This document shows, piece by piece, positions 24,619 to 33,369 of a stretch of DNA of 41,901 nt. The first letter of the stretch is position 1, and every line of letters begins with the position of its first letter. The DNA is from Marinisporobacter sp. (GTDB lineage: Bacteria > Bacillota > Clostridia > Peptostreptococcales > Thermotaleaceae): NCBI GenBank assembly GCA_025210395.1, contig JAOARV010000051.1, positions 1-41,901 on the forward strand. Direction: 5' to 3'. The position numbers and the translations under genes are program-made. Under the pieces are notes generated by a model, which was not told where the DNA came from, searched no databases, and saw nothing but the letters and a program-made list of their open reading frames with translations.

Positions 24619-25320
24619 TTATTTATTATAATTAACTTTATATGTCCACTCTTCCGTTTTTACATAATATCTAACATATTCAAGGGGATTATATTCATGA
24701 TCCAATGATAATCTTTCAATTTTTAAAAGAGGATAACCCTCTGATACGCTAAGAATCTTCGCAATTTCTTCTGTAGCAAATACGGCTTTTATTTCTTCTG
24801 TAGCTAATGCAATGGGCAATTTAAACTTTTCAATTAATAGATGTCTTAGAGAATTAAAATTACCTTCCTCCTTGACCCCATCTACATCTATATATTTAGA
24901 ATAATGGATCAAATAAAATATAGGAAAGCCATCCACATATCTTACTCTTTCTACTTTAACAACCTTCTCCCCTTCTTTCAGGGCTAATTTCTTAACAATA
25001 TCTGGCGTAGGCTCTACTTCGTCTACATTTAATGTCTTACAGGTTATATGACTCCAACACTTGCTAAAATCCATTCCAAAACCACTCATACAAGCTCTTG
25101 AGTCGTTTTTTTCACTCTTCTTTACATAAGTACCTTTTCCTTGTTTTCTATCTATTAAATCTATACTCTCTAGCTTCCCAAGAGCTTGTCTTATAGGTGC
25201 TCTACTTACACTATAAATTTTTTCAAGTTCTTTTTCCGATGGTATCAAGTCTCCTTCATTATAATACCCTGTTTTTATTTTTTTGTATAAATCTTCAAAA
25301 ACTCTTTCGTATAATTGCAA
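24619..25320 (-). CDS. GntR-family (HutC/UTRA) transcriptional regulator
   Basis: The 233-aa product has an N-terminal winged helix-turn-helix (about 1-68; EGDLIPSEKELEKIYSVSRA, PIRQALGKLE, RKQGKGTYV) and a C-terminal UTRA ligand-binding domain (about 90-228). HutC-type members are usually repressors released by a pathway metabolite. It lies between abgT and the creatininase/M20 operon on the same strand, each set off by terminators. Palindromes of the form GTTRTAA-N3-TTATAAC at both promoters are the proposed targets. An in-frame TAA directly precedes the TTG at 25320, which is 10 bases after AAAGGA, so TTG is taken as the start. Confidence 0.9.
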   Translation of the reverse strand: MQLYERVFEDLYKKIKTGYYNEGDLIPSEKELEKIYSVSRAPIRQALGKLESIDLIDRKQGKGTYVKKSEKNDSRACMSGFGMDFSKCWSHITCKTLNVDEVEPTPDIVKKLALKEGEKVVKVERVRYVDGFPIFYLIHYSKYIDVDGVKEEGNFNSLRHLLIEKFKLPIALATEEIKAVFATEEIAKILSVSEGYPLLKIERLSLDHEYNPLEYVRYYVKTEEWTYKVNYNK

Positions 25321-25353
25321 TTATATTCATTCCTTTAACTTTATTTTTATTAT

Positions 25354-25427
25354 ATAATAACAAAATAAATTTATCAGTGCAAGCTACTATCATTTTTAAA
25401 AAGTATTCATTCCGTGTATGCTACACG
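25354..25427 (-). promoter_or_regulatory. gntR promoter candidate and upstream palindrome
   Basis: On the minus strand TTGCAC (25382-25377), 17 bp and TATTAT (25359-25354) form a promoter candidate. Upstream lies a perfect inverted repeat CGTGTA-N3-TACACG (25413-25427) that differs from the GTTRTAA sites and may bind another regulator. Confidence 0.45.
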
Positions 25428-25510
25428 AAAATTTAATTCATAAAAATCCTTTAAACACCTTGTAGATATTATTAAATCTATAGAAAGTATCATTTAATTT
25501 TACTTATACA

Positions 25511-25552
25511 ATAAAGTGATGTGTCTTAATAAATTAAGACACATCACTTTAT
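25511..25552 (-). terminator. Intrinsic terminator of the catabolic operon
   Basis: A near-perfect 18-20-bp hairpin (AAAGTGATGTGTCTTAAT, 25513-25530, pairs with 25533-25550). It overlaps the stop codon of the D-aminoacylase gene and so ends the four-gene operon before gntR. Confidence 0.85.
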
Positions 25553-27135
25553 TTGTTCAAAATCACCTGTCCATTTCGCTCTTTTGTTTGCATATTTTTA
25601 TATATAGCAGGCTTTCCTGATACAAATACATAAGGTATTCCTTCTGGTTTTTGAAAAGGATGATCAAATGTCGAAGTATCCTTTATCTTTTCACGATCAA
25701 AAATAACAATATCTGCTATATAGCCTATCTTTATAAGCCCTCTGTCCTTTAGCCCCATTATTTTTGCACTTAGACCTGTCATCTTATAGATAGCATCTTC
25801 TAAAGATAGTAATTGATGCTCTCTTATCATTTTAATAGCCCTTGGAAAAGTTCCAAAGCTTCTTGGATGTGGCTTCCCTGTACTCATACTTCCATCATAT
25901 CTAAATGCATGACCATCACTACCTATAGCTATATCTTTTTCTTTTAAGATATTTAAAACGTCTTCATCACTCATGGAAAAATATATACAAGATACTTTTC
26001 CATTACATTCTGTAAGAAGCTTAGCCACAACCTCACTTTTCGTAAGATCTATTTTATCAGCAAGTTCTTTTATAGTATATCCTTCATACATAGGTTTTTT
26101 GCCATATGTAGAAGCAATATATACCCGATCTGCTCCTCCTCGTCTTTCCATTTCTATGGATATTTCTTCAAGTATTTTTTGTCTCTCTAAATTGTTTAAT
26201 CGTTCTATCATTTTTTTTACTCCACCTTCATGAACCCACTTAGGCACTAAAACACTCAGTCCTGTTGAAGATGCATTATAAGGATATTGATCACATGTTA
26301 TATTAAGGCCATCTTTATTAGCCTCTTTTATAATGGTTAATAATTTTTCTGCTTTACCCCATTGTCCTTTCCCCATAAGTTTTAAATGGGATATATGAAT
26401 ATGAGCTTTTGATTCTCTTGCAACTACCTTCATTTCTTCTATAGCATCAAATATTTTATCGCTTTCTCCCCTTATATGGGCTGTCATTATAGCATCATTG
26501 TCCCTTATGACCTTAGCTAGCTCTATTAATTCATCTGTATCAGAAAAATTCCCAGTAGGATATGGTAATCCAAGAGATATTCCAAATGCCCCAGCTTTGA
26601 TTTCATTGTCTAGCATACGTTTCATAAGTTCCATTTCTTTTGGGGTAGGTCTTCTATTCTCCATTCCCATAACTGCTGCTCTTAGTGTGCCATGACCCAC
26701 TAAAGAAGCCCAATTAATAGATTTTTTTCTACCCTCTATTCTATGAGCAAAGTCCTTTATTGAATATGAAGGCCAATCACTTCTATCTACCGTCGTTTGA
26801 AACTTTGATTTTATAAACGCTCTTATGGTTTCTATACTATTAGCATCACATGGAAATAAAGAATTACCACAATTACCAGCCAACTCTGTTGTTACACCTT
26901 GATATACCTTGCTTTCTGAAAGCTCTTCCTTTAATGGATATCCATCTGAATGTGTATGAATATCTATAAATCCTGGAGCTATAATAAGTCCATTTACATC
27001 AATAACATTCTCCCTTTGATCAAAGGTTTTCCTAATATCTACTATTCGGTCCCCCTTTATAGCTACTGAAGATACATAGGGTTTTTCACCTGAACCATCA
27101 ACAATGATTCCATTTGCTAAAATATAATCATACAT
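25549..27135 (-). CDS. N-acyl-D-amino-acid deacylase family amidohydrolase
   Basis: The 528-aa product is a D-aminoacylase-type member of the amidohydrolase superfamily. Metal-site motifs are intact: HTH at 60-62 (GFIDIHTHSDG), Cys89 in GNCGNS, His in TAHIRGES, His in HIHISHLKLMG and Asp in IGSDGHAF. A small beta domain formed by both termini holds the barrel. Such enzymes remove N-acyl groups from D-amino acids or open cyclic amides; the exact substrate is unknown. GTGAGG precedes the ATG. It is the last gene of the operon, 28 bases after the PEP-mutase-family gene, and its stop lies inside the terminator. Confidence 0.87.
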   Translation of the reverse strand: MYDYILANGIIVDGSGEKPYVSSVAIKGDRIVDIRKTFDQRENVIDVNGLIIAPGFIDIHTHSDGYPLKEELSESKVYQGVTTELAGNCGNSLFPCDANSIETIRAFIKSKFQTTVDRSDWPSYSIKDFAHRIEGRKKSINWASLVGHGTLRAAVMGMENRRPTPKEMELMKRMLDNEIKAGAFGISLGLPYPTGNFSDTDELIELAKVIRDNDAIMTAHIRGESDKIFDAIEEMKVVARESKAHIHISHLKLMGKGQWGKAEKLLTIIKEANKDGLNITCDQYPYNASSTGLSVLVPKWVHEGGVKKMIERLNNLERQKILEEISIEMERRGGADRVYIASTYGKKPMYEGYTIKELADKIDLTKSEVVAKLLTECNGKVSCIYFSMSDEDVLNILKEKDIAIGSDGHAFRYDGSMSTGKPHPRSFGTFPRAIKMIREHQLLSLEDAIYKMTGLSAKIMGLKDRGLIKIGYIADIVIFDREKIKDTSTFDHPFQKPEGIPYVFVSGKPAIYKNMQTKERNGQVILNK

Positions 27136-27163
27136 TTTTTCCTCACCCTCATTTCTCAGTATA

Positions 27164-28048
27164 CTATAAATTATTTTTATAAGGGATATACTTTTTCTCT
27201 GTTTCTTTACATTTATCTAAATCCAAATAATCATAAAATCTTGTTGTATCCATTATTTGGTTCTTGCAATTTATAACAGATTCCTCTTCTTTTAATTGTT
27301 TCAAAACCTTCTCAACATTTTCAACAGCAGCCTTAATAGCTGTTACAGGAAATAATCCTATACTATATCCCTTCTGCTCCATCTCTTTTGCTGTAAAATT
27401 TGATGTGAATCTTTTTTCATTCATGCTTATTAGTAAAGGAGCTTTTACTTCCTTTGCTACTCTATCTATCTCTTCTTCAGAGTCTAAACCTTCAACAAAT
27501 ACCACATCAGCACCAGCTTTTACTGCTATATTAGAACGTTCAATCGCTTCATCTAAATCTTTATTCACTCTTCCTAAGGTTCTATAGATAATTGTAAAAT
27601 CATCATTGATTCTTGCATCAACAGCAGCCTTTATTTTACCTTCCATTTCTTCCCTTGTAATGATTTGTTTGTCTGGTTTACAATATCTTTTAGGTAAGAT
27701 CAAATCATCTAGCTGTATTCCTACTAATCCTGCTGCTTCATATTCCCTCACTGTTCTTTGAACATTTAGGGCATTACCATATCCATTGTCCCCATCTGCA
27801 AATATAGGTATATTTGTTGCTTCAACTATATATCGTGCATGCTCAATAATTTCTTTATATGTTATAAGTCCTGTGTCTGCAATACCAAGCTTTGTCATAG
27901 AAACGCAGCTTCCTCCTAAATAGGCTGTTTTGAATCCTATTCGTTCTGCCATTTTAGCTGAAAAAGAGTCATATATACCTGGTGCTACTAGTATTTTTTC
28001 ATCATGAATCATCTTTTTAAATTGTGCACATTTTTCTTTATTATACAT
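27164..28048 (-). CDS. Isocitrate lyase/PEP mutase family protein with altered catalytic loop
   Basis: The 294-aa product has the alpha/beta barrel of the methylisocitrate lyase/oxaloacetate hydrolase/PEP mutase family: GIYDSFSAKMAERIGFKTAY at the N-terminus, the metal-site FADGDNGYGN (about 84-93) and AGADVVFVEG (about 183). Members make or break C-C or C-P bonds in small 2-oxo or 2-hydroxy acids. The lyase loop PKRCGH is here PKRYCK, so the usual catalytic Cys-Gly-His is displaced, and the activity may differ from classical lyases. TAGGAGG precedes the ATG. It lies 29 bases after the M20 gene, which suggests it handles the carbon skeleton released by the hydrolases. Confidence 0.85.
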   Translation of the reverse strand: MYNKEKCAQFKKMIHDEKILVAPGIYDSFSAKMAERIGFKTAYLGGSCVSMTKLGIADTGLITYKEIIEHARYIVEATNIPIFADGDNGYGNALNVQRTVREYEAAGLVGIQLDDLILPKRYCKPDKQIITREEMEGKIKAAVDARINDDFTIIYRTLGRVNKDLDEAIERSNIAVKAGADVVFVEGLDSEEEIDRVAKEVKAPLLISMNEKRFTSNFTAKEMEQKGYSIGLFPVTAIKAAVENVEKVLKQLKEEESVINCKNQIMDTTRFYDYLDLDKCKETEKKYIPYKNNL

Positions 28049-28077
28049 GATTTACCTCCTAGTATATTTTGTCTATT

Positions 28078-29271
28078 CTATCTATTAACTTCTAAATATT
28101 CTAAAGCGAATGTGGACATTGCACACATTCCATGATAAATAGCTCTTTCATCAAATATTATTTTTGAATTATGCAAAGGGATTTTAGAGTTTTCATCTTC
28201 ATTGGCTGTCCCTAATCTAAAGAATAAACCTGGAACATGTTGTAAATAACAAGCAAAATCTTCTGCACCCATAGAAGGATTTTTTAAGTTCACTATTTCC
28301 GTTTCAGTAAGTTGATTGTTTATTACATTTTCTAATATATTTATCATATTATCATCACAAGTTAAGCTTGGAGATCCTTTTATAATTTCGATTTCTGCAT
28401 CTCCACCATAACTTCTTGAAATCATCGTTACTCTATCTCTTATCTTTTGATGAATAAGATTTCTTGTTCTTTCATTAAGAGTTCTCATAGTACCTTGTAA
28501 TTCAACTTCGTTTGGAATAACATTTGGAGCATGCCCACCACTTATTTTTCCAAAGGATATTACTACAGAATCAAAGGGAGCAATTTCCCTTGAAACGATA
28601 CTTTGAACTTCAGTTATAATATATCCACAAATTGTGATAGGATCTATACACTTATGAGGATGAGCTGCATGGCCACCTTTTCCTTTTATTTTTATATTTA
28701 AAGTATCCGAAGATGCCATCATGCCCCCTCTCTTAATACCAATAGTTCCATAAGGTAGCTCTGGCCAACAATGAAGCCCTGCTATTGCATCTACCTTCGG
28801 TTCCTCTAAAACATTATTCAAAATCAGTGTCTCTGCCCCACTAGGAATTCCTTTTTTTCTTTCTTCTGCTGGTTGAAAAATAAACTTTACAGTACCTTTT
28901 ATTTCAGATTTCAATTTGCTTAAAATCTTAGCTACACCTAACAATACAGCTACATGGATATCATGTCCACAAGCATGCATGATCCCTGAATTTTGTGATT
29001 TATACTCAAGTTCTGTTTCTTCATGAATAGGCAATGCATCCATATCTGCTCTCAAAGCTAATGTTTTTCCCTCTTGTTCTCCCTTTAATATACCTATGAC
29101 TCCTGTATAATTCTCATTTACAATTATTTCTATGCCTAATTTTAAAAGCTCATTTTTTATTGTTTCTGCTGTTTTGTACTCTTCATAGGCTAATTCAGGA
29201 AATCTATGAATTGTCTTTCTTATTGCAATAATCTCCTTCTCAATTTCCTTTGCAATTATTGATATGTTCAA
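28078..29271 (-). CDS. M20-family amidohydrolase (AbgB/hippurate hydrolase-like)
   Basis: The 397-aa product carries the M20D metal ligands: MHACGHDIH (about 96-104), PAEERKKG (about 133-140), HCWPELPYG (about 165) and MGAEDFACYL with a terminal His region. A dimerisation domain lies between (GHAAHPHKCIDPI, about 205). Such enzymes cleave amide bonds of N-acyl or N-aroyl amino acids, including p-aminobenzoyl-glutamate. A matching AbgT transporter nearby makes that chemistry likely. The frame extends to a TTG at 29289, but a second TTG at 29271 follows GGAGGGG by 7 bases and gives the usual length, so it is preferred. Confidence 0.9.
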   Translation of the reverse strand: MNISIIAKEIEKEIIAIRKTIHRFPELAYEEYKTAETIKNELLKLGIEIIVNENYTGVIGILKGEQEGKTLALRADMDALPIHEETELEYKSQNSGIMHACGHDIHVAVLLGVAKILSKLKSEIKGTVKFIFQPAEERKKGIPSGAETLILNNVLEEPKVDAIAGLHCWPELPYGTIGIKRGGMMASSDTLNIKIKGKGGHAAHPHKCIDPITICGYIITEVQSIVSREIAPFDSVVISFGKISGGHAPNVIPNEVELQGTMRTLNERTRNLIHQKIRDRVTMISRSYGGDAEIEIIKGSPSLTCDDNMINILENVINNQLTETEIVNLKNPSMGAEDFACYLQHVPGLFFRLGTANEDENSKIPLHNSKIIFDERAIYHGMCAMSTFALEYLEVNR

Positions 29272-29308
29272 TTTTTTCCCCTCCACCAAATAATAAATAT
29301 TTCAATTT

Positions 29309-30100
29309 TTATAAACGTGTATCGATACTATGAAGAAACTCCACAAGTTTTTTACAATTTTCAGTAACTTTATTAATCATTTTTTCTCCCTTTTCTTCTG
29401 AAGCATTAAGGGGATTTGAAACAGCTCCTAATTCATCCATATCTTTCGTATCAAAATATATATGGACTAAATAATCATCAAATTTAAGCTTGGATGTTCC
29501 ACTAGCTTTATAACCTTTCCACTTGCCATCATAAGTATACTCCTCTAACAAATCAGGTCTTGCCATATCTGGTTTTAGATACTTCATCATAGATGTCATA
29601 GGTTCTCCACCATGTCCAAATTCTTCTAGTGGATTTTCGCATAATTCTGCTTTAAATTTTGGCGATAAACTCCTCCATAAATCAATTTTGCTGATTAAAA
29701 TTTTCTTATCTCTTCTAATTTTTTTTCCTAATTCATCTATAATAGTTGAATTTCCACCATGTCCATTAAATATAGTAATTTTTGTAACCCCATGTTCTAT
29801 AAGACTTTCACATACATCATAAAGCAATGATTTTAATGTTTCTGGTGAAATGGATATAGTTCCTGGAAACCCTCTAAAATTTTCTGAATATCCAAATGGA
29901 ATTACAGGTAACACATATGTATTTTCACTACTTTCTGCTGTTTTTCTTGCTACTTCCTCAGCTGCAATAAAATCTCCAACAATAGAATGTGGTCCATGTT
30001 GCTCCATAGAACCTACAGGTATAATCATTACAGGATCCTTTTTGTAAATCTCTTCTATTTCCTTCCAAGTCATATATTGTAAATCCCTTGTGTTTTTCAT
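29309..30100 (-). CDS. Creatininase-family amidohydrolase
   Basis: The 263-aa product matches the creatininase family in length and metal motifs: Glu33 and His35 in GSMEQHGPH, Asp43 in VGDF, His114 in NGHGGN and Glu166 in HGGEP. The family opens cyclic amides (creatinine) or removes formyl or peptide groups using two metal ions; known branches include ArfB, MftE and inosose hydrolases. The substrate here is unknown. TTGGAGGG precedes the ATG. It is the first gene of the operon, transcribed from a consensus promoter at 30193-30221 through an operator-like palindrome. Confidence 0.9.
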   Translation of the reverse strand: MKNTRDLQYMTWKEIEEIYKKDPVMIIPVGSMEQHGPHSIVGDFIAAEEVARKTAESSENTYVLPVIPFGYSENFRGFPGTISISPETLKSLLYDVCESLIEHGVTKITIFNGHGGNSTIIDELGKKIRRDKKILISKIDLWRSLSPKFKAELCENPLEEFGHGGEPMTSMMKYLKPDMARPDLLEEYTYDGKWKGYKASGTSKLKFDDYLVHIYFDTKDMDELGAVSNPLNASEEKGEKMINKVTENCKKLVEFLHSIDTRL

Positions 30101-30175
30101 ATTTTCCCTCCAACTTTTTATTTGTATAGCTATAAATCAGATATAATTTTATACCGTACGTATGTCATAAACATT

Positions 30176-30221
30176 GTTGTAAAGTTTATAACATTATAAC
30201 ATTATGCACTTTCCTTGTCAA
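30176..30221 (-). promoter_or_regulatory. Consensus promoter of the catabolic operon with overlapping operator
   Basis: On the minus strand TTGACA (30221-30216), 17 bp and TATAAT (30198-30193) form a perfect sigma-A promoter. The palindrome GTTGTAA-AGT-TTATAAC (30176-30192) covers the start of transcription, and a further TTATAAC overlaps the -10. The same architecture and motif occur at abgT. The leader is about 85 bases. Confidence 0.72.
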
Positions 30222-30298
30222 TTGTGAATAACTTCTATTAAAAGTTGAAGACCATTCAAAATATAATTATTCATACCATGTTCTGAACAATAAAAATA

Positions 30299-30323
30299 CT
30301 CCTACCATTTTCCATGATAGAAG
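30299..30323 (-). terminator. Intrinsic terminator of the diguanylate cyclase gene
   Basis: On the minus strand CTTCTATCAT pairs with ATGGTAGGAG (10 bp with G-U pairs) around a GGAAA loop, followed by TATTTTTATTG. It starts just past the stop at 30326. Confidence 0.75.
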
Positions 30324-30325
30324 CT

Positions 30326-32218
30326 TTATTTTTGATTCTTCATTCTCTTTTTTACTTTCTCTTTATACACATACATTCTTTCATCTGCAATTTTTACTAA
30401 TTCTTTGTAGCTTTCCCCATCATGAGGAAACTCTGCAATTCCGTAGCTAAAGCTGCAAATAATCTTATTTCCTTCAAATAAAATAGCATCTTGGATAAAT
30501 TGTTTGCTCCATTCTTCTAATTTATTGATTAAAACTTTTGTCTCTATCTCAAAGAAAATACCTATAAATTCATCTCCTCCATATCTTGCAAATATGTCTG
30601 AAAAGCGAATATTGTCATTAATGGTTTTTGCAAATGTTTTAATGAATAAATCTCCTGCTAAATGTCCATAAGTATCATTTACAAACTTTAGTCCATTTAA
30701 GTCAAATATGACTAATGCAAAAGATTCCTTGTATCTAAGAGCTTTTTTCATATATATATCAAATACTTCTTCAAAATATCTTCTATTATAAACATTTGTC
30801 AATTTATCATATCTAGATAAATAAATGGTCTCTTCATAAAGCTTATGTTTACTTACAGCTATTTCGATTTGATTTCTCATATGCTCCATCATCTCTAAAT
30901 CTCTTTGTGCATAAACATTTTTCTGAGCACTATCTACATTGACTAACCCATATAATTGTCCATCAATAATAATAGGAGCACTCATAGAGGACTGTATTTG
31001 AAGTCCTTCTGTATTGTCTAAAACATTTGGAAACTTTTCTTTGATTATTTCTTGAACATCATTAACCACAACTGTTTTTTCAAAATTTCCTTTTGTTATA
31101 TGCCAGATAAATGAATCTTTTAACCTAATACGATAATTCTTTGCTTTTTCAGAATCATATCCTGTACTAGCACCAATTTTTAAATATCCTTCCTCATCTA
31201 AAACTAATACACATGCAAAATCTGCGTTTTCCATTAATTTTACTACCTTTTTTAGTACTAATGCAAACAACTCATTGATGCTATTAATTTCAAGAATGGC
31301 ATGATTAATTTCAAGCATAGCCTCCTTTAATTTCAATAATTGATTAATACTTTTTTCTGCTTTTTTGCGTTCTGTAATATCTATAATAACACCTACTAGA
31401 CCTTTTGTTTCTCCCTCTTGATTTGTAAATGCAGCTTTTGTAAGAATCACATCATGCAATTCACCATCAGCATATTTTAACTTTGAGTCATACACCATCT
31501 TCCCCTGATCTTTTAATAAATCTCTATCTACTTCATAATGTTCACGGGCTATATCAGGAGATACTATTTCATGAAGGGTATGCCCAATAATATCTTCTCT
31601 TTTAAGACCTAAGTATTCACCATAGGCAATATTAGAATATTTATAAACACCTTTAATGTCTTTATAAAATATAGGATTAGGAATGGTATCAATAAGAGTT
31701 TGAAGAAATTTTAAGTTATCCTGAAGAGCGATTTCAACTCTCTTCCATTCTGTTATATCTTGAACGGTTCCGATAATTTTCTTGTTATTTTCTTCATCAT
31801 AAACTAAAACACCATTGGCTCGTATCCATCTCTCTTCTCCTGTCAATTTCATGATTTTTATTTCCATTTTTTCTATGATTCCTGATACCATGATTTTTCT
31901 TAAAACGTTATCCACCAATTCTTTATAATCAGGATGAATTAAAGTCAAAACAATATCTTGGATACTCCCCTGAAATTTTTTTTTATCTAATCCAAATATT
32001 CGATACATCTCGTCAGAAAAATTTAATTTTTCCCGTTGCTCATCCCATTCCCAACTACCTAAATTAGCAATTTCTTGTGCGCACCTTAAACTCGCTTCTC
32101 TTTCTTTTAATGCACTTTCCATTTCCTCATCTCGAGCACACGATCCTTTAAAATTTCTAAGAAAATCTCTTTTATCTTCATTTTTTATAAATGATAAAAT
32201 TTTTTTTAATATAGACAT
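30326..32218 (-). CDS. Diguanylate cyclase with two PAS domains and a GAF domain
   Basis: The 630-aa product reads PAS (about 42-160, ending GTVQDITEWKRVE), PAS (about 165-290, ending GVIIDITERKKAE), GAF (about 310-455; SSMSAPIIIDGQLYGLVNVD) and GGDEF (about 470-625). The active site RYGGDEF is intact, and an RxxD inhibitory site (RFSD) lies exactly five residues before it. The enzyme should therefore make cyclic di-GMP and be product-inhibited. It lacks membrane helices, so the PAS/GAF sensors probably detect a cytoplasmic signal. It is a single gene, with promoter TCGACA-17-TATAAT at 32288-32316 and its own terminator. Confidence 0.92.
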   Translation of the reverse strand: MSILKKILSFIKNEDKRDFLRNFKGSCARDEEMESALKEREASLRCAQEIANLGSWEWDEQREKLNFSDEMYRIFGLDKKKFQGSIQDIVLTLIHPDYKELVDNVLRKIMVSGIIEKMEIKIMKLTGEERWIRANGVLVYDEENNKKIIGTVQDITEWKRVEIALQDNLKFLQTLIDTIPNPIFYKDIKGVYKYSNIAYGEYLGLKREDIIGHTLHEIVSPDIAREHYEVDRDLLKDQGKMVYDSKLKYADGELHDVILTKAAFTNQEGETKGLVGVIIDITERKKAEKSINQLLKLKEAMLEINHAILEINSINELFALVLKKVVKLMENADFACVLVLDEEGYLKIGASTGYDSEKAKNYRIRLKDSFIWHITKGNFEKTVVVNDVQEIIKEKFPNVLDNTEGLQIQSSMSAPIIIDGQLYGLVNVDSAQKNVYAQRDLEMMEHMRNQIEIAVSKHKLYEETIYLSRYDKLTNVYNRRYFEEVFDIYMKKALRYKESFALVIFDLNGLKFVNDTYGHLAGDLFIKTFAKTINDNIRFSDIFARYGGDEFIGIFFEIETKVLINKLEEWSKQFIQDAILFEGNKIICSFSYGIAEFPHDGESYKELVKIADERMYVYKEKVKKRMKNQK

Positions 32219-32287
32219 ATCTATCGCCTCTTCAGAGTAGTATTTTCATTGAATTTCCCTTATATAAAAGAATCTACTGTTTTTTAT

Positions 32288-32316
32288 ATTATACCTAATT
32301 TATAGTTTTCTGTCGA
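32288..32316 (-). promoter_or_regulatory. Sigma-A promoter of the diguanylate cyclase
   Basis: On the minus strand TCGACA (32316-32311), a 17-bp spacer and a perfect TATAAT (32293-32288) lie about 70 bases before the ATG at 32218. Confidence 0.6.
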
Positions 32317-32482
32317 ATCGTTCCATACTCTCTTAAGTTCTTGTAATACATCCTATATTTTGATGATTCGTTATTCTTTTATCGTAATATTATCCATTTT
32401 TCTTTAATCTTTTTTTAATATTGTAGTATAATTTTTAATGAATAATGGTTTTAATTTAAAATCACACAAGGAGATGAAACAA

Positions 32483-33324
<842 letters not shown>

Positions 33325-33325
33325 A

Positions 33326-33368
33326 CCATAAAAATATCCGTGCTTTTTAACACGGATATTTTTTATGG
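33326..33368. terminator. Bidirectional intrinsic terminator
   Basis: Stem AAAATATCCGTG/CACGGATATTTT (33331-33342 and 33351-33362), extended outward by CCATA/TATGG, separates the flavoprotein remnant from pyruvate carboxylase. Confidence 0.88.
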
Positions 33369-33369
33369 C

